A stretch of DNA of 64,000 bases. It comes from Reinekea sp. G2M2-21. GTDB taxonomy: Bacteria > Pseudomonadota > Gammaproteobacteria > Pseudomonadales > Natronospirillaceae. Below are positions 1 to 8,703 of this stretch, piece by piece. The notes below the pieces were generated by a model. It saw only the letters and a program-made list of their open reading frames with translations. It was not told where the DNA came from and searched no databases. Within the stretch, counting starts at the first letter, position 1, and each line of letters begins with the position of its first letter. The position numbers and the translations under genes are program-made. The stretch is from NCBI RefSeq assembly GCF_015687175.1, contig NZ_JADPQG010000006.1, forward strand, positions 186,001 to 250,000. Direction: 5' to 3'.

Positions 1-451
1 CAAGCATTTCTTCCACCAGTCGCTTATGCCAGGAATACGCGAATTCATAATTACCACGAATAGGGTCTTGCTCGCACAGCCATGGTGCGTTGTCCGGATG
101 GTAACCATAGGCTGCGCCGCTGCTGGTCACGGTCAGGTGTTCAACACCAGCCGCCAGTGCGGCTTCAACCACATTTTTTGTGCCGCTGACATCAATCCGG
201 TAATCACGCTCACGATCATCACTGGCGTCCAACACACTGGCCAGGTGAATCACGTGCGTGATTTTCTGACGGCGCATCCAGTCCGCCAATCCTGCGTCAC
301 AGATATCCAAAATCTTAATGTCAAAACGGGCATTTGGGTTTTCACGAATATCACAACCGAAAACCCTATGCTGTTCCGCTAACGCGTTGCCAACCTGATG
401 ACCGATGTACCCGGCCGCACCGGTAATGAGAATTCGTTTAACGGCTGACAT
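1..451 (-). CDS. NAD-dependent epimerase/SDR family protein (3' end cut by window edge)
   Basis: The first 150 residues of a Rossmann-fold extended SDR are visible, with the stop codon outside the window. The N-terminus carries the dinucleotide-binding motif TGAAGYIG (residues 10-17), a conserved TSSGAAYG stretch supplies the active-site Ser region, and YSWHK (Tyr139, Lys143) is the YxxxK catalytic motif. Such proteins oxidise, reduce or epimerise sugars, sterols or other alcohols with NAD(P); the substrate cannot be read from sequence. The start overlaps the end of the BASS transporter gene by 14 bp, so it is the third gene of an operon with that transporter and a flavin monooxygenase. A role in modifying an imported hydrophobic compound is inference. 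Confidence 0.88.
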   Translation of the reverse strand, partial: MSAVKRILITGAAGYIGHQVGNALAEQHRVFGCDIRENPNARFDIKILDICDAGLADWMRRQKITHVIHLASVLDASDDRERDYRIDVSGTKNVVEAALAAGVEHLTVTSSGAAYGYHPDNAPWLCEQDPIRGNYEFAYSWHKRLVEEML

Positions 452-1355
452 AACTCACCTCCTGTTTCAGGTGACGCCAGTTCCAGAACATGGCCAGCGA
501 CAACCCACTGACCAGATGCCAAACTCCCCAGAACGCGGCGATAATTAACATGCCGCCATGGTGCGGAAAAAACGTAAACAAAATGGACAGGGCTAACCCA
601 GAATTTTGTATGCCGACTTCAAGCGTCACGGCGCGCCGATCACCGGTATTTAACCGAGCAAGATAGCCACTGATGGCGCCGATGCTCAGTGCCATGGCAT
701 TGTGCCCGATCACCAGCACCGCAAAACTGGCCATGTGCTGCAAAAACACCTGCGTGTTACTGGAAAACGCAATGGCCACGAAACCGAGAAACACAAACAG
801 AGAAATGGCGCGGAAAGGCGCTTCCGCTTTTTTCGCAAAACCCGGGAACCGGCTACCCACCATCATGCCGAGGATAAGCGGAATGGCCAGCACCAAGGTG
901 GTTAACCAGAAAATACTCAGCGGGTCGATGGCGATCTGCTGAATCAAATCCCTCGTAACCGGATTCAACTGACCATAGAACACAAAATTAAACGGGGTCA
1001 TTACAATGGCCGCCAAACTGGACACCGCTGTCATCGACACCGACACCGCAACATTGCCGCGACCAATGTAGGTCATGATGTTGCTGAACGTACCACCGGG
1101 GCACGAGGCGACCAGAATCATACCCAGAGCTAATTCCGGATCGATATGAAAAAACCAGGTCACCAGCGCCGTCATGGCTGGCAATACCACGAACTGCGCC
1201 ACCAGACCAATGGCGGGTGCGACCGGTGAACGTAGGATCTGGCGGAAATCATCGACACGCAGGGTTAAAGACACGCCAAACATCATTAACGCTAAGATCA
1301 GATTCAGCAGAATCAGGCTTTCCGGGTTAAAGGCAATCTGGACGTCGGATAACAT
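438..1355 (-). CDS. Bile acid:sodium symporter (BASS) family transporter
   Basis: A 305-residue polytopic inner-membrane protein with about nine or ten hydrophobic segments. The family signature CPGGTFSN is at residues 85-92, and a second motif (E-x-G-x-QNSGLA) lies in the C-terminal half; in known BASS proteins these two unwound helices bind sodium and substrate. Members carry bile acids, pantoate, pyruvate or other organic anions with Na+. The ATG shares one base with the TGA of the upstream monooxygenase gene, showing translational coupling. Substrate is unknown; the neighbouring flavin monooxygenase and SDR suggest a steroid-like or other oxidisable organic acid, which is inference only. 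Confidence 0.88.
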   Translation of the reverse strand: MLSDVQIAFNPESLILLNLILALMMFGVSLTLRVDDFRQILRSPVAPAIGLVAQFVVLPAMTALVTWFFHIDPELALGMILVASCPGGTFSNIMTYIGRGNVAVSVSMTAVSSLAAIVMTPFNFVFYGQLNPVTRDLIQQIAIDPLSIFWLTTLVLAIPLILGMMVGSRFPGFAKKAEAPFRAISLFVFLGFVAIAFSSNTQVFLQHMASFAVLVIGHNAMALSIGAISGYLARLNTGDRRAVTLEVGIQNSGLALSILFTFFPHHGGMLIIAAFWGVWHLVSGLSLAMFWNWRHLKQEVSYVSR

Positions 1356-2689
1356 CAGGCACTCACCCCGCTGACGAACGAGCCTGAGGTACTTTCCAGA
1401 TCCCGTGACAGATGCCGGATGCCTTTGTGCACGGCATCCAGGTACACCTGTTTATCCACGTAATACGCCATCCGTTCCAGTTCCAGATACTGCATGCCGC
1501 CCGTCGCGCGCTGAGCAAACTGAGCTTCGATCTCGGTCTTAAACGCATCGGCTGAAGCCTTTTTATCCAGCGACTGCCGGATAAACAACGCCACCAGATG
1601 CGCTTGATCATCGCGGCCCTGCCAGCCAAGACCCGCCGCTTCCACCATGCCCATCACGAACAGGTTATTGTGCTGCGGGTTAAACACATTCAGGTACAGC
1701 GCCGGTGCCATGCCCTGCCAGTTCAGATGTTCCGGCCGCACAAACGGGTAGTGCAGTTTGTATCCGGTAGCTTCGAGAATCAGGTCGTAATCGGCTTGCG
1801 TGCCATCGGCATAATGCACCGTATGTCCGGCAATTCGGTCTATGTCCGGTCTTGGCTGAATGTCACCATGACCAATGTGATGCAGAAAAATAGAGTTAAT
1901 CACCGGGTGGCTTTCGTACAGCCGGTAATCGGGATTTGGCAAACCGTAATCGCTTGGTTTACCGATCAGCGCACGGATCAGCAGACCATCCATAAACTGC
2001 TTCAACCGTTTTGGCAATTTGACTTTGCCGCCGAAGGTATCGGTCGGCTTGCCCATAATAAATTTCGGCAGGAAGTAATAACCACGACGCACCGACATAT
2101 CCACCTGACGGGCCTGATGCACCGCGTCCACCGCAATGTCACAACCGCTGTTGCCACAACCAACGATCAACACGCGCTTGTCTTTAAAAATCGACGGACT
2201 GCGATAAGAGGAAGCGTGCAGATGCTCCCCTGCGAACTCGCCCTGAAACGAGGTTCGGTTCGGATGGTGCAAGGTACCGTTTGCCAGCAACACACCAGCA
2301 ACTGCATGCTCAACGGACTCGCCGCCCTGCTCAACCGTGATGGTCCAATGGTCCTCCGTTCGCCGGACATCCAGAACCCTGGTAGCAAAGCGAAACCCGC
2401 TGTACAAGTTAAAGTGCTTAGCGTAACCGCGAAAGTAATCACGCAGGTGACGATGACTCGGGTAGGTCGGTACGGAGTCCGCCATCGGGTATTCATGAAA
2501 TTCGGTCTGATGTTTTGAGGAAATCAGATGCGCGGAGTCGTACATGGTGCTGGTTGGGTTATCGATATCCCAAAGCCCGCCAACATCGGTGTGAATTTCA
2601 AACCCGACCCATGGAATGTGGTATTGGCTCAGTCGACGTGCCGTGCACAGGCCCATCGGCCCTGCGCCGATAATAGCGTAAGGAAGCAT
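1355..2689 (-). CDS. Flavin-containing monooxygenase (FMO-like)
   Basis: A 444-residue class B flavoprotein monooxygenase. The FAD-binding motif GAGPMG is at residues 8-13, the FMO fingerprint F-x-G-x3-H-x3-YR reads FQGEFAGEHLHASSYR at 148-163, and the second (NADPH) Rossmann motif GCGNSG is at 177-182. Such enzymes use NADPH and O2 to oxygenate N or S atoms or, in Baeyer-Villiger relatives, ketones. The length fits the FMO family. The start has a clear Shine-Dalgarno (GGAGAG). It is first in an operon with a BASS transporter and an SDR, and is divergent from an AraC regulator 136 bp away that probably controls it. The substrate is not known. Confidence 0.9.
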   Translation of the reverse strand: MLPYAIIGAGPMGLCTARRLSQYHIPWVGFEIHTDVGGLWDIDNPTSTMYDSAHLISSKHQTEFHEYPMADSVPTYPSHRHLRDYFRGYAKHFNLYSGFRFATRVLDVRRTEDHWTITVEQGGESVEHAVAGVLLANGTLHHPNRTSFQGEFAGEHLHASSYRSPSIFKDKRVLIVGCGNSGCDIAVDAVHQARQVDMSVRRGYYFLPKFIMGKPTDTFGGKVKLPKRLKQFMDGLLIRALIGKPSDYGLPNPDYRLYESHPVINSIFLHHIGHGDIQPRPDIDRIAGHTVHYADGTQADYDLILEATGYKLHYPFVRPEHLNWQGMAPALYLNVFNPQHNNLFVMGMVEAAGLGWQGRDDQAHLVALFIRQSLDKKASADAFKTEIEAQFAQRATGGMQYLELERMAYYVDKQVYLDAVHKGIRHLSRDLESTSGSFVSGVSA

Positions 2690-2825
2690 TGCTCTCTCCA
2701 GTCGTTTCAGCTCGCCGGTTGTCAGTGGTCTGACTTTTTATACGGGTATTGGCGTCTGTCTTTTGTTATGAAACCCAATATAATCCAAACCGCGCACCAC
2801 CACGCTGATAATTCGAGACACATCT

Positions 2826-3818
2826 ATGGTCAATTCAGGACATCCTACCGTCACCCAGCAATTCACCAAGGCCATCGTGCGGGCGCTGGATGCGGCAGAA
2901 CTGGTTAAATCGACGGCAGTGATCAAGGTTTTAACGGAAATCCAACCGCACAAACGCGTTCCACTGGCGTTACAGGATGCGCTCTGGCAGGCCTTGGTGG
3001 AGGCAAACCCACAACCGGGACTGGGATTAACCTTAGGTAACTACGTGCAACCGGGCAATCTGGATATTGTTGGTTTTCTGTTGCTCAGCTGCGACACATT
3101 AGAAGATGCTCTCGATGTGCTGCTCACGTACCACCCGATCGTGGGTGAAGGCGGGGAGTTTTTAAGCACCCGGAACAACACCAGTTGCTCGTTGATTTAC
3201 GCGCCTTACCACGAAGTTTGCCGGATTGAACGGGTTGAGGCCGTCATCGCCACACTGGTGCAACTGACCCGCTACCTGACCGGAGACAACTTCCGCCCGG
3301 CTTATGTTACCTTCGCACACCGTGCCCAAAAATCGCCAGACGACTACGAGCGCAAGCTGGGTTGCTCAGCCCGTTTTGAACAGTTGGCGGATGCGGTGGT
3401 GTTTAATCTTGAACAGCTGGCATTACCCCTGCAACAAGCGAACAGTGAACTGTATTCACACATGCGTCGCCTCGCCGACGAAGAACTGCAGACTCTGCAA
3501 CCGGACGCGCAAAGTTTACGCGAGCAAGTGGTTCGACTCATTCAGGATTACCCCCACTGGGGCAAAGAAAAGATTGCCGAAAGTCTGGGCATGAGTGGTC
3601 GTCACCTGAACCGCATGCTCGCGCGGGAAAACACAACCTTCAAACTCATTGCCGACGACGCGCGCCTGGCCATGGCCAAAGTCCTGCTGCAGCAAACCAC
3701 GAGCAAAGCCGACATTGCGCATCAATTAGGGTTCAATGATGAAAGTGCGTTTATCCGCGCGTTCCGCCGATGGACCGGAATGACACCGGCGGAATATCAG
3801 AAAATGGACATCGAATAA
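2826..3818 (+). CDS. AraC-family transcriptional regulator (OruR/ArgR-like)
   Basis: A 330-residue regulator with an N-terminal ligand-sensing domain of the 'arabinose-binding domain of AraC' superfamily type (about residues 20-210) and a C-terminal AraC double helix-turn-helix (about 230-328; it ends with the typical 'GFNDESAFIRAFRRWTGMTPAEY' style pattern). Regulators of this architecture usually activate a divergent catabolic operon in response to its substrate. Here the divergent operon is the FMO-BASS-SDR set, separated by a 136-bp shared promoter region. A bidirectional terminator closes the gene. No operator could be assigned by eye. Confidence 0.88.
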   Translation: MVNSGHPTVTQQFTKAIVRALDAAELVKSTAVIKVLTEIQPHKRVPLALQDALWQALVEANPQPGLGLTLGNYVQPGNLDIVGFLLLSCDTLEDALDVLLTYHPIVGEGGEFLSTRNNTSCSLIYAPYHEVCRIERVEAVIATLVQLTRYLTGDNFRPAYVTFAHRAQKSPDDYERKLGCSARFEQLADAVVFNLEQLALPLQQANSELYSHMRRLADEELQTLQPDAQSLREQVVRLIQDYPHWGKEKIAESLGMSGRHLNRMLARENTTFKLIADDARLAMAKVLLQQTTSKADIAHQLGFNDESAFIRAFRRWTGMTPAEYQKMDIE

Positions 3819-3833
3819 TCGTTACGCCATAAA

Positions 3834-3859
3834 AAAAAGCCCTCAGTTGAGAGCTTTTT
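3834..3859. terminator. Bidirectional rho-independent terminator
   Basis: The stem AAAAAGC-C-CTC / GAG-A-GCTTTTT (one mismatch) closes a four-base loop AGTT, with A and T tracts on the two sides. It sits between the convergent araC-like gene (ending 3818) and the lipoprotein gene (ending 3890), so it can stop transcription from both. Confidence 0.8.
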
Positions 3860-3889
3860 GTTCACTTACTATTTCAAACAGCGCAAAAC

Positions 3890-5518
3890 TTACTGCAACA
3901 CACCCAGCGCATTAAACTTCGCCACGAAATAATCTTTTGTGCCGGTTGCGGCAGAACCGGACAACACTGCACTGGTATCACCCACTACATAGCTGTGGCC
4001 ACTGGCGTCCACACTGATCGCCAAACCATCGGTATGACCCGTCGATTGACCCACCTGACTGACCCATTGCTTCTGGAACAGCGGAGAAAACTTAATTGCA
4101 AACGCATCTTTCATGCCACTGGATGTATTGTCATCCAAAGCCGAATTGGTATAGCCCGTGACGTAGAAATTACCGTTCGTATCAATGGCAGCGTCCACCG
4201 AACCACTGTATTCGTTTAACTCGCTGTATACAGCAGCTCCTCGGAAACTCAAAGCAGTATCGTATTGAGTCAGGAAGGTACTTTCATGCAAATTCACCGT
4301 TTGAGACTCAAACGTACCTGCACCGCCGATTAAACCGACAGAGACCAAATGTCCGTCGCGATCAGACAATAGTTGATAGGGATCGACACTTAATCCAGTT
4401 GCGCCAAATTGCACTGTCGAGTTAGAAACCTTGTTCAAGTCACCGTCCAGTTTGGTGATAAAACCATCTCGGTCACCCAATTGGGTTTGGCTGTCCAAAC
4501 TGACATTGGTACTGCCGGTGATAAAAATATTACTACCGTCAACGACAATGCCACCCGCATACAAAGTGCCACTTGCAGCGCCGGTCTGCTTCTTGAGCAC
4601 CACATCATTAAAGCCATCAATAACCACTTTTGCGTAGAACAGGTCCTGAGTACCGGCCAACACCGCACCAAGGCTACCGGTCGTAGTGCCCAAAATGTAT
4701 GGAATACCACCTGCACTTAAGGTTAAGCGTACACCCACAGTAGACGCACCACTCACGCCCAATAAGTTCGTCCATTGGAGCTCCAGTGAGCTGTTGTACT
4801 TCATTAACAGACTGTCTGTACTACCTGTGACGGTTTCGCCGTTGATATCACCGCTGGTACTACCCAGCAAATATAGGCTGCCGGCGGAATCGAACTGCAT
4901 GTCCTCAACGAAACTGTCACCCGTACCTCCAATCAACTTGGTGGTCAGTAAACTGCCTAGTGGTGAGTACTTGGCCACGAAGATATCGATATTGCCGGAA
5001 TTGGTTTCACCGGCCAGGTTACCCGCTGTGTTTCCGGCAACCCAAATATTGCCGTCGGCATCCACCGCTGTAGTCGTCGCGCGGGTTTCTACACCGGTGA
5101 CCCCTGCTTGAATCACACCCTGCCAGCTGTCTGTGGTGAAACTGAAAGATTTTGCGGTCAACGTATTACCGTCGGCATCTTTAATGGCTGCGCTTAACTG
5201 CACCGTGTAGGTAACGCCCGCGGTCAACGGAGCTTCCGGCGTGAAAATCACGGTTTTCTTGTCGGAACTGAAACTCAGCGCTCCGGTCACTTCTGGGGTA
5301 ATAGTAAAGCTGTTGGTGGTGATGGTAGATGTATCCATAGCCACATTGAATTGGACCTGTACCGTTGAATCCAGCGGTTGATCAACAGCATCGATGGCTG
5401 GCGTCAGTGAAACCACCAACGGCTCTGAGCCACTGTTGTCGTTTCCGGAGTCATTCGAGGTGACGTTACACCCGACCAGAATCCACGAAAGAGCGAGAAT
5501 AGCGAAACGATTAACCAT
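3890..5518 (-). CDS. Lipoprotein with Ig-like domain and SBBP beta-propeller repeats
   Basis: A 542-residue predicted lipoprotein. The signal peptide ends in the lipobox ILVGC (Cys17). A bacterial Ig-like domain (Big_5 type, roughly residues 32-130; 'P-x4-VDQPLDSTVQVQFN' through 'TYTVQL') follows a short Ser/Asn/Gly linker. The rest consists of about seven repeats of the SBBP type, with recurring 'D-x-x-G-N-x-Y/W-V-x-G-x-T' and 'D-x-F-V/I-A-K-Y/F' units that build a beta-propeller. It should be anchored in the outer membrane; function is unknown. The start has AGGG about 7 bases upstream. It is a single-gene unit flanked by terminators. Confidence 0.85.
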   Translation of the reverse strand: MVNRFAILALSWILVGCNVTSNDSGNDNSGSEPLVVSLTPAIDAVDQPLDSTVQVQFNVAMDTSTITTNSFTITPEVTGALSFSSDKKTVIFTPEAPLTAGVTYTVQLSAAIKDADGNTLTAKSFSFTTDSWQGVIQAGVTGVETRATTTAVDADGNIWVAGNTAGNLAGETNSGNIDIFVAKYSPLGSLLTTKLIGGTGDSFVEDMQFDSAGSLYLLGSTSGDINGETVTGSTDSLLMKYNSSLELQWTNLLGVSGASTVGVRLTLSAGGIPYILGTTTGSLGAVLAGTQDLFYAKVVIDGFNDVVLKKQTGAASGTLYAGGIVVDGSNIFITGSTNVSLDSQTQLGDRDGFITKLDGDLNKVSNSTVQFGATGLSVDPYQLLSDRDGHLVSVGLIGGAGTFESQTVNLHESTFLTQYDTALSFRGAAVYSELNEYSGSVDAAIDTNGNFYVTGYTNSALDDNTSSGMKDAFAIKFSPLFQKQWVSQVGQSTGHTDGLAISVDASGHSYVVGDTSAVLSGSAATGTKDYFVAKFNALGVLQ

Positions 5519-5684
5519 GTTTTAACCCTGCTTTTATCTGTTTTTTGTTTCAGTACATCAGTATCGCCAGAGCGCGATTCCGGCACCTTGGCTCAGCCCT
5601 GCAGCTGCGTCATGGTACCTTATCGCACACGGCTGAACAGTAAATGAACCGAGCTTTTCGTTCTAACCCCGATCTGTCACCGTT

Positions 5685-6602
5685 TTAGCCGCCATTTTCC
5701 GGCCGGAATCCACTTTTTTGACGGGTTTTCCGGCTGATGGCCAGCCCCGTCAAAATACAGACCAGACCAATCACCATCGACAGCGTTATCCGCTCATCGA
5801 GCCACCAGACACCAAACAACACACCGAACACCGGTACCAGGTAACCCACCTGTGAAACAAACGTGAAACCAACGTTCTTGATCAGATAAAAACGGATTAG
5901 AAAAGCCAGGCCTGTTGGAACAAGCCCGAGGTAAATCAACGCGATAAAAGAACGCTGCAGCTCACTGTGCGTTAGGGCTGCCATTGGTGCTTCAAGAAGG
6001 AAACTCAACGGAACCGTCACCAGGCTGGCAAAGCTCAACACACAGGCAGTAACCATCGCACTGGGCACGCCATGGACGCGCTTGGCCACGGCACCGGAAA
6101 TGGCGTAAGAAGTCGCCGCCAACAAAATCGCCAATTGCGGCACCAATTCACCCAACCCGTTCACCAAAGGTTGAATACCAATAACAAAACAGACGCCGAC
6201 AAAGCCGAGACTGAAACCAAAGGCTTTGTAACGGTTCAATCGTTCATCGGTCGTGGTAAAGTGTGCAATGAACAAGGCAATGAGCGGCCCGATGGCCATT
6301 AAGATGGCAGCCTGACCAGACTCCAGAGACTGCTCACCCCAGGGAATCAGGAAGAATGGAATAGCGCAGTTGAACAAACCCACCACGGCAAGCAACATCA
6401 GGGTTTTAACCTCGCGTGGGAACGCGTTGCCACGCAATGTCGCGTAAACCAGCATCATTACTGCCGCCAAGCCGATACGACCGGCTGCCACTGTCATCGG
6501 GCCAAAATCTTCCAACGCCAGTTTAATTGCCAAAAAGGACGACCCCCAGATAGCGCCCTGAAACAACAACAGAAGATAAGCGAAGGGTTTTGGCGCCGAC
6601 AT
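5685..6602 (-). CDS. DMT superfamily transporter (EamA domain)
   Basis: A 305-residue protein with ten hydrophobic helices in two EamA repeats (about 8-140 and 155-290). The N-terminal helix has the typical 'GAIWGSSFLAIKLAL' and the second repeat ends with 'WLDERITLSMVIGLVCILTGLAIS', both characteristic of drug/metabolite exporters of the RhaT/YedA class. It probably exports amino acids or other small metabolites through the inner membrane; substrate cannot be predicted. It is monocistronic, with a MITE-like repeat lying just upstream of its promoter region. Confidence 0.85.
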   Translation of the reverse strand: MSAPKPFAYLLLLFQGAIWGSSFLAIKLALEDFGPMTVAAGRIGLAAVMMLVYATLRGNAFPREVKTLMLLAVVGLFNCAIPFFLIPWGEQSLESGQAAILMAIGPLIALFIAHFTTTDERLNRYKAFGFSLGFVGVCFVIGIQPLVNGLGELVPQLAILLAATSYAISGAVAKRVHGVPSAMVTACVLSFASLVTVPLSFLLEAPMAALTHSELQRSFIALIYLGLVPTGLAFLIRFYLIKNVGFTFVSQVGYLVPVFGVLFGVWWLDERITLSMVIGLVCILTGLAISRKTRQKSGFRPENGG

Positions 6603-6694
6603 ACTGTACCGCTCATTAACATTCAGGGTGTTGCAGTGTACTGAATCAGTAACCGACTGTCTCTCGCCCGAGGGTAGGACAAAACATGGGGCTC

Positions 6695-6884
6695 AGGTTG
6701 TTAAGAAAGTCGTTTGCAAAAGGGCCACCCAGAGATCACAGGTGAAGACTGAGCATTGCTGTGTGTTGTGTGTTTTTTGAAAAGGAATCGCCACTCCCTG
6801 CTATACATGTCTCGCTCATCCTTCGATCTGATAGGACGGAGATGATTTGTATGACTCAGAGGTGAATGACTCAGAGCTGCCCTA
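6695..6884. repeat. MITE-like repeat, right half (copy 1, degraded left end)
   Basis: From about 6750 the sequence tracks the right half of the complete element at 25350-25619, including the ...TGAAAAGGA.TCGCCA..CCTGC... core and the 'CATCCTTCGATCTGATAGGAC' block (given in two parts: CATCCTTCGATC, TGATAGGAC). It ends in CAGAGCTGCCCTA, the right terminal repeat. A second partial terminus (ACTCAGAGGTG) occurs 17 bases earlier. The left boundary is unclear; the segment near 6697-6720 resembles the reverse complement of an internal part of the complete copy, suggesting rearrangement. The right end runs into the tetR gene and supplies its stop codon. Confidence 0.65.
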
Positions 6885-7503
6885 GGTATTGCTGACGTAA
6901 TTTGTTGAAAATACGCAGGCCACTTGGCGTGCCATAGGGTGAAATAAGACGAATCAAACGAAGTACGCCGCAATCGACCTGCTTGCGGGTAATCTGCCCT
7001 TTCATCGAGTTTGCCATGTTGTAACTCACCCAAAAACCAGTGACCAAGCGCATTAACTCAACCAGTTCATCGATATCGCCATCGTCTATGATGATCAATT
7101 CTTCCTGTTGCAAACGCTTCAATGCAGCGGCTGCCCGCAACCCGAGTAACTCATGTGCATTCAGATACTGCTGATGCAAGGTGTCGTCACGATACAAAAT
7201 GCCCGGCATGCTGGCGTGAAAGAATCGGAATCGCCAGATGCTTTCGAACACCTGCTTACAATACACCTGCAAAAACGTTTCTGCGTCCTCCGACTCTCCC
7301 GGTGGATCAATCGAGTGACCGATAAAGTCGATATACAAAGCAAAAATTGAGCGGATAATGTCTTCTTTATTGCGGAAATGGTAATAGAGATTGCCGGGAC
7401 TGATGCCCAAGTGCTCAGCGATGTGATTGGTGGTAACGGCCCGTTCACCGTATTTGTTAAACAACGTCAGACTGGTGTGTACAATCTTGTCTTTGGTTTT
7501 CAT
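6871..7503 (-). CDS. TetR/AcrR family transcriptional regulator
   Basis: About 210 residues starting at the ATG at 7503 (an upstream in-frame TTG at 7515 has no better ribosome site). The N-terminal TetR helix-turn-helix is clear: 'AVTTNHIAEHLGISPGNLYYHF' spans roughly residues 20-41 (quoted as AVTTNHIAEHL-GISPGNLYYHF), followed by a TetR_C-type ligand-binding domain. The last codons (…LGQL-stop) are contributed by the terminal repeat of a MITE-like element. It lies 88 bp downstream of the polytopic membrane-protein gene on the same strand and could be co-transcribed with it. A 16-bp perfect palindrome upstream of that gene is a candidate operator. Confidence 0.87.
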   Translation of the reverse strand: MKTKDKIVHTSLTLFNKYGERAVTTNHIAEHLGISPGNLYYHFRNKEDIIRSIFALYIDFIGHSIDPPGESEDAETFLQVYCKQVFESIWRFRFFHASMPGILYRDDTLHQQYLNAHELLGLRAAAALKRLQQEELIIIDDGDIDELVELMRLVTGFWVSYNMANSMKGQITRKQVDCGVLRLIRLISPYGTPSGLRIFNKLRQQYLGQL

Positions 7504-7591
7504 CGGCTGGGTCAATGGCTGTTTAGAAAGTCGTTCAGTGTATCAGATTCGGTCGCCGCAAAGCAGCGACCGGAGACAGAATTCGATGGGG

Positions 7592-8458
7592 TCAGGCGTA
7601 TTCTGTTTTTAATGGTGGCGGCCGGTTGCCAAATGGAGGCTCGGATGTCTTACTTTGGTGTTTTCGGTAGAAAAACCAGATAGCGAAAGGCACGTGCAGA
7701 GCCAGGTTGACCAAACCCCATGTCCATAGAAATTGCTCATTCGCCCAACGACTGGAATCCATCAATGGCAAGAAAATTTCACTGCAAGCGCGGATCAGAA
7801 TATGGAACGCCAGCGTGTACACCCGGGCGATTAAATACAATTCTGGCCGTCCTTTTAAGATCGGGTACAACTCCGCTGCAATTAAGATACAGGCAGAAGC
7901 GGCGAAAAACGCAGGACTTTCTCCGTACACAAAGGCGAGATTCCACGTGGTGTACAGAAAGTTCCAGGCTGCCGTAGAGTAAAACAGCAGATCGTGGGGT
8001 GCGTCTTTACCGATAACCCAATAAACCCGCTCGCCGTTTTTATAGCGCGGAAAAGGAATAGTCGCGCAGAGTATGACACCACAAAGAGCATTGAAGTAGT
8101 TTGCCGTTGCAAAGTCTTTCAGTGTCGCCTCTGCAATGTTCAAAAACAGAATCGCGTACAGAAACTTCAGTACCCAGTCACCGCGAAAAAACGCCAGCAG
8201 ACGATGTGGATTGTCTTTATACATCCACGCCAAGCGCGCGCCACCTACAACAATGGCCGTCGGTAACAACACGCTGACGGTCTTTGCCCAGCGAAACCAC
8301 CCGAATAAATGCTCGGACCACAAGGGGACCGTCAGCAATGATAACAGCCAAAACACCGCTGAGAATTTCGGGAAACGACGCATCACTTCGATCAACGCCA
8401 AGAGGATAAATATGTAACCGGACATGGTTACCACGTACTGCCAGACAGGAATGTTCAT
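7592..8458 (-). CDS. Polytopic membrane protein of unknown function (possibly DUF5692-like)
   Basis: A 288-residue protein with seven or eight hydrophobic helices and no catalytic motif that I recognise. Conserved-looking features are 'EVMRRFPKFSAVFW', 'WFRWAKTVSVLLP' and an 'AWNFLYTTWN' stretch, which recall the DUF5692 family; that assignment is from memory and weak. The ATG at 8458 is chosen over an upstream TTG (8470) because GGAGGT sits six bases before it. It precedes a tetR gene on the same strand and is preceded by a 16-bp palindrome, so it may be the regulated partner of that repressor. Confidence 0.7.
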   Translation of the reverse strand: MNIPVWQYVVTMSGYIFILLALIEVMRRFPKFSAVFWLLSLLTVPLWSEHLFGWFRWAKTVSVLLPTAIVVGGARLAWMYKDNPHRLLAFFRGDWVLKFLYAILFLNIAEATLKDFATANYFNALCGVILCATIPFPRYKNGERVYWVIGKDAPHDLLFYSTAAWNFLYTTWNLAFVYGESPAFFAASACILIAAELYPILKGRPELYLIARVYTLAFHILIRACSEIFLPLMDSSRWANEQFLWTWGLVNLALHVPFAIWFFYRKHQSKTSEPPFGNRPPPLKTEYA

Positions 8459-8523
8459 GCTTACCTCCAAAACTGAATGACCGCAGGAACCGTCAGTAAC
8501 TCAGCCCTTTGCCATTCAACAAC

Positions 8524-8539
8524 TAGAGTAATTACTCTA
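8524..8539. promoter_or_regulatory. 16-bp perfect palindrome, candidate TetR operator
   Basis: TAGAGTAATTACTCTA is perfectly self-complementary and lies about 65 bp upstream of the start of the membrane-protein/tetR gene pair. TetR repressors commonly bind palindromes of this size next to their own operon. Binding by this TetR is inference. Confidence 0.45.
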
Positions 8540-8638
8540 TTAATTTTCAATCACCAAACATTGATTAAAATCAACAATATGGGTTCTCAGGTTTTTGGAA
8601 CACCGACCTATTCAGCCATGTATCCCAAATCGGCAAAG

Positions 8639-8660
8639 ACCCTCGGCAAAGGCCGAGGGT
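8639..8660. terminator. Perfect 9-bp hairpin, possible terminator
   Basis: ACCCTCGGC and GCCGAGGGT pair perfectly around an AAAG loop. There is no strong T tract on either side (AAGAAAAA follows on the plus strand), so it could be a weak terminator or a repeat-derived hairpin. Confidence 0.4.
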
Positions 8661-8703
8661 AAGAAAAACCGACAAGGAAGATCGGAAACCGCGGCTAGCT
8701 GAG

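Noticed and set aside
1598-2518. Long plus-strand open frame of 306 codons
   Set aside because: It is the antisense shadow of the flavin monooxygenase gene, which has clear family motifs.
6701-7033. Minus-strand open frame with a 'PIRSKDERDMYSREWRFLF'-like segment
   Set aside because: It reads through the MITE-like repeat and the tetR gene in the wrong frame; a similar segment in the copy at 25468-25755 shows it comes from the repeat.
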